A DNA stretch of 9,335 nt from Actinomycetota bacterium (lineage in GTDB: Bacteria > Actinomycetota > Actinomycetes > Nanopelagicales > Nanopelagicaceae): the NCBI GenBank assembly GCA_009700155.1, contig WLMP01000031.1, positions 1 through 9,335 of the forward strand, in the 5' to 3' direction. Both the position numbers and the translations under genes were made by a program. Shown one piece after another: positions 1-5,314 of this stretch. Each line of letters starts with the position of its first letter. Within the stretch, counting starts at the first letter, position 1. Under the pieces are notes generated by a model that made no database searches, was not told the origin of the DNA, and saw only the letters and a list, made by a program, of their open reading frames with translations.

Positions 1-291
1 AACATGTACCAACAACATAGTGTCTGATCTTTTTCCAGCAGCAGTTTTAACAGAACCAACCCGTAACTCTTTTTGCTCTGCTTTCGTTAAGCCTTCTCTG
101 GTATCAGATCCAACAATTAAATAATTGACAGCTGAAGACTTCTTTTCTGGTCTTTTATCTAATCCTGCGAAAGCATCAATCTTCTCAATAGAGGCCGTAA
201 CTGTTGTGAAAGCAAGTGCGCTAACGGCAGAAATAGTAAGTACGGCTATAGAAATCCCAGTAAAGATCCTGATACTTCGAGCAGATTTCAT
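1..291 (-). CDS. LytR-CpsA-Psr (LCP) family protein, N-terminal part (cut by the window edge)
   Basis: This open frame runs from an ATG whose A is at 291 to the left edge, giving 97 residues with no stop. LCP proteins are membrane-anchored phosphotransferases that attach undecaprenyl-phosphate-linked glycopolymers to peptidoglycan on the outer face of the membrane. Residues 8-30 are one hydrophobic segment (IFTGISIAVLTISAVSALAF) preceded by basic residues, fitting an N-in anchor. The domain then begins with NYLIVGSDTR at 56-65 (the GxDxR motif; Arg binds the lipid pyrophosphate in characterised members) and KRSDTMLLVHV at 87-97 (the RSDTMM-type motif whose Asp binds metal). An AGGA 7 bases upstream of the ATG is a possible ribosome binding site. 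It is divergent from a glycosyltransferase, which fits an envelope-polymer role. The catalytic C-terminal part is not visible, so the polymer attached cannot be judged. Confidence 0.88.
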   Translation of the reverse strand, partial: MKSARSIRIFTGISIAVLTISAVSALAFTTVTASIEKIDAFAGLDKRPEKKSSAVNYLIVGSDTREGLTKAEQKELRVGSVKTAAGKRSDTMLLVHV

Positions 292-323
292 CTTCTTATC
301 CTAGATTATGGGCAGGGAATAAT

Positions 324-332
324 TGCTATAAA
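324..332 (+). promoter_or_regulatory. Putative extended -10 promoter element of the glycosyltransferase gene
   Basis: TGCTATAAA matches the extended -10 pattern TGnTATAAT in all but the last base. Transcription would start about 7 bases later, near 339, giving a short leader before the ATG at 355. No good -35 hexamer is visible 17 bases upstream, which is common for extended -10 promoters. The position also argues against the GTG at 337 as the start codon. Seen in sequence only; untested. Confidence 0.4.
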
Positions 333-342
333 AATAGTGATT

Positions 343-348
343 GGGGGA
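343..348 (+). promoter_or_regulatory. Ribosome binding site deciding the glycosyltransferase start
   Basis: GGGGGA lies 6 bases before the ATG at 355, a good Shine-Dalgarno distance. It would lie inside the coding region if the GTG at 337 were used, so it favours the ATG. Confidence 0.5.
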
Positions 349-354
349 ATTGTG

Positions 355-1326
355 ATGGATTCGTCGCTGCCAGCTGTCTCAGTAATCCTTCCAATCCTTA
401 ATGAAGAGCAAGATTTAAACGACTGTATTTCTGCAATTCTAAATCAAGATTATCCTGGGGAATTTGAGATCATTTTGGCTCTTGGCCCGTCAAAAGATAG
501 AACCACCGAAATTGCAAAAAAACTTGCTGAAAAAGATAACAGAATTAAGTTAGTTGATAATCCCACCGGACAAACTGCAACTGGTCTAAATCTGGCAATA
601 GCCAAATCCCGTTATGAGATTATTTGCCGAATCGATGGCCATTCTGAGATAACACGAACATACATTAGAACTGCAGTTGAAATCATGCAGCAGCAGAATG
701 CTGTAAATGTTGGTGGTCTTATGTATGCAGATAGCGCTAAAGGCTTGCAGAGAGTTATTGCGCTAGCAATGCGTTCAAAACTAGGCGTTGGTCCATCAAA
801 GTTTCATACAGGCGGTGATGCCAGTGAGTCAGATACGGTTTATCTAGGCACATTTAATAAACCAGCACTTTTAGCAGCTGGTGGATTTGATGAACGCTAT
901 ATCCGTGCGCAAGATTGGGAATTAAATTATAGATTACGTAAGAACGGTGGCTTAGTCTGGTTTGATCCTAGATTAGTTGTAACTTATCGGCCACGTAAGT
1001 CAATTATTAAATTAGCTAAACAGTATTTCCAATATGGCATATGGCGAAGAGCGCTTTTAAGACAATATAAAGAAACTATAAATTATCGATACCTTGCCCC
1101 ACCATTTACAGTATTAGCGAGTTTGCTATCAATACTACTTTCAGTTATAAACCCACTTTTTATTACTCCATTTTTAATGTATTTAAGTTTGATTATTATC
1201 GGAGGATTAGTTATTGGAAAGAAATTAACTGAAAAACTCTTTATGCCTTTGGTTTTATTTGTAATGCATTTTTCCTGGGGAATAGGCTTTCTATCTTCAC
1301 CTAGAAAATTACTAAAAACTAATTAG
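355..1326 (+). CDS. Family 2 glycosyltransferase with C-terminal membrane segments (ExoA-like)
   Basis: The 323-residue protein has a GT-A fold pattern. SVILPILNEEQDL (9-21) is the nucleotide-sugar-binding first strand. RIDGHSEI (92-99) carries the DxD-like metal site as DGH. GGFDERYIRAQDWELNYRLR (176-195) holds the acceptor-side acidic residue and the helix typical of GT2 enzymes. Residues 250-313 form two to three hydrophobic segments that would anchor the enzyme to the inner face of the membrane, as in succinoglycan ExoA-type transferases. Sugar donor and acceptor cannot be read from the sequence. I chose the ATG at 355 over an in-frame GTG at 337 because GGGGGA sits 6 bases upstream and the family fold begins within about 10 residues. 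The 3' end overlaps the convergent dapD by 8 bases. The divergent LCP gene suggests a shared role in cell-surface glycopolymer synthesis; this is inference. Confidence 0.87.
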   Translation: MDSSLPAVSVILPILNEEQDLNDCISAILNQDYPGEFEIILALGPSKDRTTEIAKKLAEKDNRIKLVDNPTGQTATGLNLAIAKSRYEIICRIDGHSEITRTYIRTAVEIMQQQNAVNVGGLMYADSAKGLQRVIALAMRSKLGVGPSKFHTGGDASESDTVYLGTFNKPALLAAGGFDERYIRAQDWELNYRLRKNGGLVWFDPRLVVTYRPRKSIIKLAKQYFQYGIWRRALLRQYKETINYRYLAPPFTVLASLLSILLSVINPLFITPFLMYLSLIIIGGLVIGKKLTEKLFMPLVLFVMHFSWGIGFLSSPRKLLKTN

Positions 1327-2251
1327 CATGAAGAATAGAATTTAAACCGCCCCAACTACCTTTGATAGGTAAAGCCTCTAAGGCTCCAGTTTGTGAATTT
1401 CTTCTAAAAAGTAAGTTATTAGCCTTATTTAAATCCTTTGCTTTGACTATATTGCCATCAGGTAATGAAATTTTTGAACCTGCGGTTATATATACACCTG
1501 CTTCTACAATGCAATCATCTCCAAGACTAATTCCAATTCCAGAATTAGCACCGAGTAAAGTTCTCTGCCCAATTGAAATAACCTCTTTACCACCACCGCT
1601 TAATGTGCCCATAATCGAAGCACCGCCACCAATATCGCTGCCATCACCAACTACAACACCGGCACTAATTCTTCCTTCCACCATAGATTTTCCTAAGGTT
1701 CCAGCATTGAAATTTACAAACCCTTCATGCATAACTGTCGTACCAGGAGATAGGTAAGCGCCAAGTCTTACTCGATCTCCATCTGCAACTCTCACTCCTT
1801 CTGGAATAACATAATCAATCATTCTTGGGAATTTATCTACCGAATAAACAACCAAACTTCCAAATTTATTTTGTAACTGCAGACGGACTTGAGAAAAACT
1901 CTCTACTTCGCATGGCCCAGCTGATGTCCAGACTACGTTTAGTAAGAGAGCAAAGATACCTTCTAAATTTATCTCATTAGGTTTAACTAGTCTGTGTGAA
2001 AGTAAGTGCAGTCTAAGGTAGACATCTTTTGCATCTTTGGGCTTATCTTGTAGATTTATTTTTAACTCTACTGAAACCTTTTTAACTTTACGAATGTTAT
2101 CTTCGCCAAGTTGTGCTTTAAACTCTTCACTAATTTTACTATTACCTGCACTACCAATTCCAAGTGAGTAAAAAGAGCAGTCAAGGGTTTGCCCAGAGCT
2201 ATTCTGTGTTTCAACTCCAAAGCCATAAGCGGAGTTTTGATCATTACCCAT
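1319..2251 (-). CDS. dapD: 2,3,4,5-tetrahydropyridine-2,6-dicarboxylate N-succinyltransferase
   Basis: DapD transfers succinyl from succinyl-CoA to tetrahydrodipicolinate in the cytoplasm, the first committed step of the succinylase route to meso-diaminopimelate and lysine. The protein has 310 residues and is the longer actinobacterial type, close in layout to M. tuberculosis Rv1201c. It has an N-terminal alpha/beta domain (about 1-140), then a left-handed beta-helix of hexapeptide repeats (about 150-265), then a C-terminal tail. Highly conserved blocks visible are YLSPGTTVMHEGFVNFNAG (166-184), SMVEGRISAGVVVGDGSD (189-206; E192 is the likely catalytic Glu) and GGGASIMGTLSGGGKEVISIG (208-228). 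The trimer places its active sites between subunits. The gene stands alone on the minus strand, divergent from the LOG gene across 44 bp and overlapping the glycosyltransferase end by 8 bp. No Shine-Dalgarno is present before the ATG, so a leaderless mRNA is possible. Confidence 0.95.
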   Translation of the reverse strand: MGNDQNSAYGFGVETQNSSGQTLDCSFYSLGIGSAGNSKISEEFKAQLGEDNIRKVKKVSVELKINLQDKPKDAKDVYLRLHLLSHRLVKPNEINLEGIFALLLNVVWTSAGPCEVESFSQVRLQLQNKFGSLVVYSVDKFPRMIDYVIPEGVRVADGDRVRLGAYLSPGTTVMHEGFVNFNAGTLGKSMVEGRISAGVVVGDGSDIGGGASIMGTLSGGGKEVISIGQRTLLGANSGIGISLGDDCIVEAGVYITAGSKISLPDGNIVKAKDLNKANNLLFRRNSQTGALEALPIKGSWGGLNSILHAN

Positions 2252-2257
2252 TAGCCA

Positions 2258-2263
2258 AAGGTA
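2258..2263 (-). promoter_or_regulatory. Putative -10 hexamer for leaderless dapD transcription
   Basis: On the minus strand TACCTT (TAnnnT pattern) ends 6 bases before the dapD ATG, so transcription would start at the A of the start codon. There is no Shine-Dalgarno in the 20 bases upstream. The -35 region is not recognisable, so confidence is low. Confidence 0.25.
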
Positions 2264-2283
2264 TCAAAATGTCGCAAAGGTAA

Positions 2284-2289
2284 TAGACT
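2284..2289 (+). promoter_or_regulatory. Putative -10 hexamer for leaderless LOG-gene transcription
   Basis: TAGACT (TAnnnT pattern) ends exactly 6 bases before the ATG at 2296 and no Shine-Dalgarno precedes that ATG. The predicted start of transcription therefore coincides with the start codon. The -35 match (GTATCA at 2261-2266, 17-bp spacer) is poor. Confidence 0.28.
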
Positions 2290-2295
2290 AATTTC

Positions 2296-2829
2296 ATGCG
2301 CGTATCTGTTTTCTGCTCATCTGCACCAGATATCCCTACAACTTCACTTGATTTAGCATTTAATATTGGAAAAGCAATTGGTGAACAAGGGTGGGATCTA
2401 GTTTGGGGCGGCGGCAGATCATCAATGATGGGCCAAGTTGCAAAAGGGGCTAGATCTGTAGGTGCCAAAACAATTGGGGTAATTCCAGAGCCATTGATTA
2501 ATCTAGAGTTTGAAGACAAAGATGCTACACATATGCATGTGGTTAAGAATATGCGAGATCGTAAAGCAAAAATTGAAGATCTCGCAGATGCTTTTATAGC
2601 TCTGCCAGGTGGAATTGGAACCCTAGAGGAGTTTTTCGAAATTTGGGTTGGCAGTTATTTGAAGTTTCATCAAAAGCCAATTGCAATCTGTGATCCTAGT
2701 GGAGTTTATGATCCACTTCGCGAAGCGTTAGATCATTTAGCTCAACACAATTTTATGAAAACAGGACAAGCAGAATTAGTGGTTTGGTGTAAAGATATCC
2801 CTTCGACGTTAGCAGCTATAAGAAAATGA
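2296..2829 (+). CDS. LOG-family (TIGR00730) cytokinin riboside 5'-monophosphate phosphoribohydrolase-like protein
   Basis: LOG proteins hydrolyse the N-glycosidic bond of nucleoside 5'-monophosphates, releasing a free base (a cytokinin in plants and some actinobacteria) and ribose 5-phosphate. The 177-residue protein has the usual length and Rossmann-like fold. It starts with VSVFCSSAP (3-11), continues with VWGGGRSSMMGQVA (36-49), and has the catalytic signatures MRDRK (86-90) and PGGIGTLEE (104-112), where R89 and E112 are the expected catalytic pair. A homologue in M. tuberculosis is Rv1205, in the same wider neighbourhood. The TGA stop overlaps the ATG of the next gene (ATGA at 2826-2829), implying coupled translation. 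The physiological substrate in this organism is unknown; a nucleotide-salvage or house-cleaning role is also possible. Confidence 0.88.
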   Translation: MRVSVFCSSAPDIPTTSLDLAFNIGKAIGEQGWDLVWGGGRSSMMGQVAKGARSVGAKTIGVIPEPLINLEFEDKDATHMHVVKNMRDRKAKIEDLADAFIALPGGIGTLEEFFEIWVGSYLKFHQKPIAICDPSGVYDPLREALDHLAQHNFMKTGQAELVVWCKDIPSTLAAIRK

Positions 2830-3287
2830 ATAAACTTTCTCATCTTGAATTAAACATAAAGATTAAAAAACCAATCGATAAAGTATGGGCTTCACTAGTT
2901 GACTGGCATAGTCAAAGTGATTGGATGTTGCAGACTAAAGTATGGTCAGAGTTAGATCAGGATCGAACTGTAAAAAATGGTAAAGGTGTACTCATTTTTG
3001 CATTTACTGGATTATTTCCAAGTCTTTATCCAAAAATTCGTATTGGAATTTTAGATACTATGGAGATTACTAGATTTAAACCGCCAGTTTTATGTGAAGT
3101 AGTCCATATCGGGCGAGTAATTCGAGGCACTGGGAAGTTTGAACTTAAGAAAAGTAAGGATGGAACTATATTTAATTGGCAGGAAGATTTAGTAGCACAT
3201 CCTGTATTTTTACTGGTAATGAAGCCACTCTTACTTCTAGGTGTTTGGATCTCACTGCGTAGATTTGCAAGGCAACTAACACGTTAA
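2826..3287 (+). CDS. SRPBCC (START/Bet v 1-like) superfamily protein
   Basis: The 153-residue protein fits the SRPBCC helix-grip fold used to bind hydrophobic ligands. The opening strand ELNIKIKKPIDKVWASLVDW (8-27) is followed by S31-W33, matching the common pattern of an Ile/Pro-rich strand, the helix with VW, and the DWxxxxxW segment. Middle strands run through EVVHIGRVIRGTGKFEL (91-107) and TIFNWQEDL (114-122). The end (HPVFLLVMKPLLLLGVWI, 125-142) should be the long C-terminal helix that closes the pocket; it is unusually hydrophobic and ends in basic residues, so membrane contact is possible. No enzymatic residues can be assigned. Translation is coupled to the LOG gene by a 4-base overlap. 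Ligand and role are unknown. Confidence 0.75.
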   Translation: MNKLSHLELNIKIKKPIDKVWASLVDWHSQSDWMLQTKVWSELDQDRTVKNGKGVLIFAFTGLFPSLYPKIRIGILDTMEITRFKPPVLCEVVHIGRVIRGTGKFELKKSKDGTIFNWQEDLVAHPVFLLVMKPLLLLGVWISLRRFARQLTR

Positions 3288-3312
3288 TCTGTAAAGTCTC
3301 ACCTCTTACCAG

Positions 3313-3318
3313 TAACCT
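3313..3318 (+). promoter_or_regulatory. Putative -10 hexamer for leaderless transcription of the sigma-region-4-like gene
   Basis: TAACCT (TAnnnT) ends 6 bases before the ATG at 3325, in the 37-base gap after the SRPBCC gene. No Shine-Dalgarno is present there. The -35 match is weak (TGTAAA at 3290-3295, 17-bp spacer). Confidence 0.25.
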
Positions 3319-3324
3319 TAATCC

Positions 3325-3534
3325 ATGAATTTAGATAACAGCGATAGGAGTATTGCTGAGCTGATCTCTGCCTTGCCAGAAGAAGAGCGGCTAATTTTGA
3401 CTTTACATTTAGTTAATCTGGTTAGCACTACCGAAATAGCAAAAAAACTTGGTGTGCCTGAGCGAGCAGTTATATCTGTTATTGCAAGTGGTAAATCGCG
3501 CCTAATTGGATTGATTTTTAAAGGGGATTCATAG
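3325..3534 (+). CDS. Small helix-turn-helix protein resembling sigma factor region 4 only
   Basis: The 69-residue protein looks like an isolated sigma-70/ECF region 4. LPEEERLILTLHLV (17-30) matches the LPxxERxVLxLRyv pattern that precedes the helix-turn-helix in sigma factors. TTEIAKKLGVPERAVISVIA (35-54) is the helix-turn-helix, and KSRL (57-60) matches the RARL ending. No region 2 exists upstream: the preceding 37 bases are short and the SRPBCC frame lies before them. It therefore cannot melt a promoter as a normal sigma factor would. It could be a DNA-binding regulator, a remnant, or a partner binding the beta-flap of RNA polymerase. It lies 76 bases upstream of DUF3117 on the same strand. 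The in-frame ATG has no Shine-Dalgarno. The HTH likeness is seen in sequence; function is unknown. Confidence 0.72.
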   Translation: MNLDNSDRSIAELISALPEEERLILTLHLVNLVSTTEIAKKLGVPERAVISVIASGKSRLIGLIFKGDS

Positions 3535-3537
3535 GAT

Positions 3538-3566
3538 TTCCCACAGGTGGGCTTATGAGGGATAAT
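3538..3566 (+). promoter_or_regulatory. Putative promoter of the DUF3117-pepA unit
   Basis: TTCCCA (3538-3543; 4 of 6 to TTGACA) and GATAAT (3561-3566; 5 of 6 to TATAAT) are separated by 17 bases, the optimal spacing. Transcription would start near 3573, leaving a leader of about 38 bases before the ATG at 3611. It is the best two-box promoter match I found in the window and lies in its longest non-coding stretch (3535-3610). Confidence 0.45.
3540..3551. promoter_or_regulatory. Perfect 5-bp palindrome overlapping the -35 box (possible operator)
   Basis: CCCAC-AG-GTGGG is a perfect inverted repeat with a 2-base centre. The loop is too short for a stable RNA hairpin, so if functional it is more likely a protein site on DNA. 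It covers the last four bases of the predicted -35 element and the start of the spacer, where a bound dimer would block or modulate polymerase. No regulator is identified. Confidence 0.35.
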
Positions 3567-3597
3567 TACGCCTCTAGGTTAGAAGTTTGAGTCTTAT

Positions 3598-3604
3598 AGG
3601 GGAG
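3598..3604 (+). promoter_or_regulatory. Ribosome binding site deciding the DUF3117 start
   Basis: AGGGGAG ends 6 bases before the ATG at 3611. It is one of the strongest Shine-Dalgarno sequences in the window. It supports the ATG over the in-frame TTG at 3587, which lies upstream of this site. Confidence 0.65.
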
Positions 3605-3610
3605 AAACAC

Positions 3611-3790
3611 ATGGCGGCGATGAAACCAAGAACTGGTGATGGCCCAATGGAAGTTACTAAAGAGGCTCGCTCAATGGTTATGCGCATCCCTTTAGAAGGT
3701 GGCGGCAGATTAGTTGTCGAGCTAAACATTGAAGAGGCAACAAATCTAGGAAACGTTTTACAAGCTGCTGTTGCATTAGTTAAAAAGTAA
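3611..3790 (+). CDS. DUF3117 domain-containing small protein
   Basis: The 59-residue protein matches the actinobacterial DUF3117 family almost end to end: MAAMKPRTGDGPMEVTKEAR (1-20), then MVMRIPLEGGGRLVVELNIE (22-41) and a short C-terminal helix. M. tuberculosis Rv1211, in the equivalent neighbourhood, belongs to the same family. Its function is unknown. No signal peptide, membrane segment or catalytic motif is visible, so it is probably a small cytoplasmic protein. I used the ATG because of the AGGGGAG site and because family members start with this exact MAAMKPRTGDGP block; the TTG at 3587 would add eight unconserved residues. It is preceded by the window's best promoter and followed after 25 bases by pepA, so the two are probably co-transcribed. 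High conservation in a minimal genome suggests an important role. Confidence 0.9.
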   Translation: MAAMKPRTGDGPMEVTKEARSMVMRIPLEGGGRLVVELNIEEATNLGNVLQAAVALVKK

Positions 3791-3815
3791 TTCTGGCTAA
3801 AAAGTTATAGGGATT

Positions 3816-5309
3816 ATGAATCCTAAAACCTTTGATTTATACCCAACACTTAAAAATATAAATGAAGATGAATTAGATTTTTCACTTTTCAATGCAATAG
3901 CAATTCCAGTCTTAGCTAAAGATGAAATAAAGATAATAGAAACAAAATTTATAAAAACATTGATTGATTTTGCTGCAATTGATTTAAACAAAGAAATTAA
4001 AAAATGGCCTGACTTTACAGCTAAGGCTGGCGAAATAATTGAGGTAGCAGTAAACGTCGATAATCTAACTAGAATTTATTTAGTTGGTGTCGGTAATGAA
4101 AACTCTGATGATCTTAGAAAGGCTTCAGCTGCTCTTGGGAGAAAGGTTAAAAACACTAATACCACTTTAGTATCAGCAATTGCTTCAGATAATAATTTAG
4201 TAGTAGTAAGTTCAACTGCATTATTACTATCATGTTATCAATACTCACTAAAATCTGATCAAAAAGTGAAAACACCTACCTTTCTGATCTTAGGAAATTA
4301 CTTAGACCAAGTTGAAAGAGCGGATATTTTAGCTACTGCAGTTTGGCAAGCTCGAGATTTAATACACACACCATCGAATTTTAAAAATCCGCAGTGGTTA
4401 GCAAAGCAAGCTGAAAGGCTGGTTTCCTCTACAAGAAATTCAAGTCTTTCTATTTCAGTAAAATCTGGAAAAGCAATTAAAGATTTTGGTGGACTAATTG
4501 CGGTAGGTAATTCATCTCCAGATCCCGGACCAAGATTAATTGAGATTAGTTATGCTCCAAAAGGTTCAAATAGTTGGCCACATGTTGTTTTAGTCGGTAA
4601 GGGAATTACTTTTGATACCGGAGGAGTTTCACTTAAGCGACCTTATGAAAGTATGGTCGGAATGAAAAGTGATATGGCAGGTGCAGCCGCTGCACTAGCA
4701 GCAACTATTGCTATGGCTAGAATTCAATCCAAGGTTAAAGTAACTACGTTGCTTATGGCAGCCGAGAATGCATTATCTGCAACCTCTCAACGCCCATCTG
4801 ATGTAATCGAACACTTTGGTGGCACCACAGTTGAAGTATTAAACACAGATGCTGAAGGCAGACTGGTATTAGCTGATGGGCTTGCATATGCCGACTTACA
4901 ATTGGATCCAGATTACTTAATTGATATTGCGACATTAACCGGCTCGGCGACTTTAGGCTTAGGTCGACAGTATGCTGCCATGTATACCAGGAATAAATCA
5001 CTAGCGAAAAAGTTGGCAGAGGCGGGCGAAAAAATTGGTGAAAGAGTTTGGCATATGCCGTTAGTAGATGATTACTCAGTTGCATTAGAGAGCGATATTG
5101 CAGATTTTAATCACTTAGCCGATAAATTTGATTTTTCAGCAGGATCAATTACGGCAGCATTATTTCTAGAAAAGTTTGCTGGAAATCGAAATTGGGTACA
5201 CCTAGACATTGCAGGTACTGGTAGATCCGAAGTAGATGCTGGTGAGAATATTAAAGGCGGTACTGGATTTGGCGCTCGCCTACTAGTGGAATGGTTGGGC
5301 ACATTTTGA
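3816..5309 (+). CDS. pepA: Leucyl aminopeptidase, M17 family
   Basis: This cytoplasmic two-metal peptidase removes N-terminal residues, preferring leucine, in protein turnover. The 497 residues fit the family: an N-terminal macro-like domain (about 1-165) and the catalytic domain (about 170-497). All active-site residues are visible: K262 and D267 in VGKGITFDTGG, K274 in VSLK, D286 in MKSDMAGA, and D345, E347 and R349 in NTDAEGRL (343-350). Their spacing closely follows E. coli PepA (K270, D275, K282, D293, D352, E354, R356), so the enzyme should be active as a hexamer. The ATG at 3816 is the only reasonable start. AGGGA lies only 2 bases before it, a poor Shine-Dalgarno distance, so expression may rely on reinitiation from DUF3117, 25 bases upstream. 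The family can also bind DNA in E. coli; nothing here shows that. Confidence 0.95.
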   Translation: MNPKTFDLYPTLKNINEDELDFSLFNAIAIPVLAKDEIKIIETKFIKTLIDFAAIDLNKEIKKWPDFTAKAGEIIEVAVNVDNLTRIYLVGVGNENSDDLRKASAALGRKVKNTNTTLVSAIASDNNLVVVSSTALLLSCYQYSLKSDQKVKTPTFLILGNYLDQVERADILATAVWQARDLIHTPSNFKNPQWLAKQAERLVSSTRNSSLSISVKSGKAIKDFGGLIAVGNSSPDPGPRLIEISYAPKGSNSWPHVVLVGKGITFDTGGVSLKRPYESMVGMKSDMAGAAAALAATIAMARIQSKVKVTTLLMAAENALSATSQRPSDVIEHFGGTTVEVLNTDAEGRLVLADGLAYADLQLDPDYLIDIATLTGSATLGLGRQYAAMYTRNKSLAKKLAEAGEKIGERVWHMPLVDDYSVALESDIADFNHLADKFDFSAGSITAALFLEKFAGNRNWVHLDIAGTGRSEVDAGENIKGGTGFGARLLVEWLGTF

Positions 5310-5314
5310 ACCAA

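Noticed and set aside
337..354. In-frame GTG start for the glycosyltransferase, 18 bases upstream of the ATG
   Set aside because: The only good ribosome site (GGGGGA, 343-348) lies downstream of it, and the predicted transcription start falls at about the same position.
1362..1757. Open frame of 131 codons opposite dapD
   Set aside because: It is antisense to the conserved beta-helix of dapD, its translation is a Pro/Ser-rich mirror of the Gly-rich repeats, and it has no recognisable domain.
3537..3545. DnaA-box-like sequence TTTCCCACA
   Set aside because: It matches TTATCCACA at only 7 of 9 positions, is single, and has no dnaA, dnaN or A/T-rich unwinding region nearby.
3557..3574. Possible GAGG...CCTC hairpin in the DUF3117 leader
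   Set aside because: The stem is four pairs with a ten-base loop and starts upstream of the predicted transcription start, so it would not form in the mRNA.
3587..3610. TTG start extending DUF3117 by eight residues
   Set aside because: The strong AGGGGAG site and the family-typical MAAMKPRTGDGP start both point to the ATG at 3611.
4753..5085. Open frame of 110 codons opposite pepA
   Set aside because: It lies opposite the catalytic core of pepA, has no ribosome site and resembles no family.
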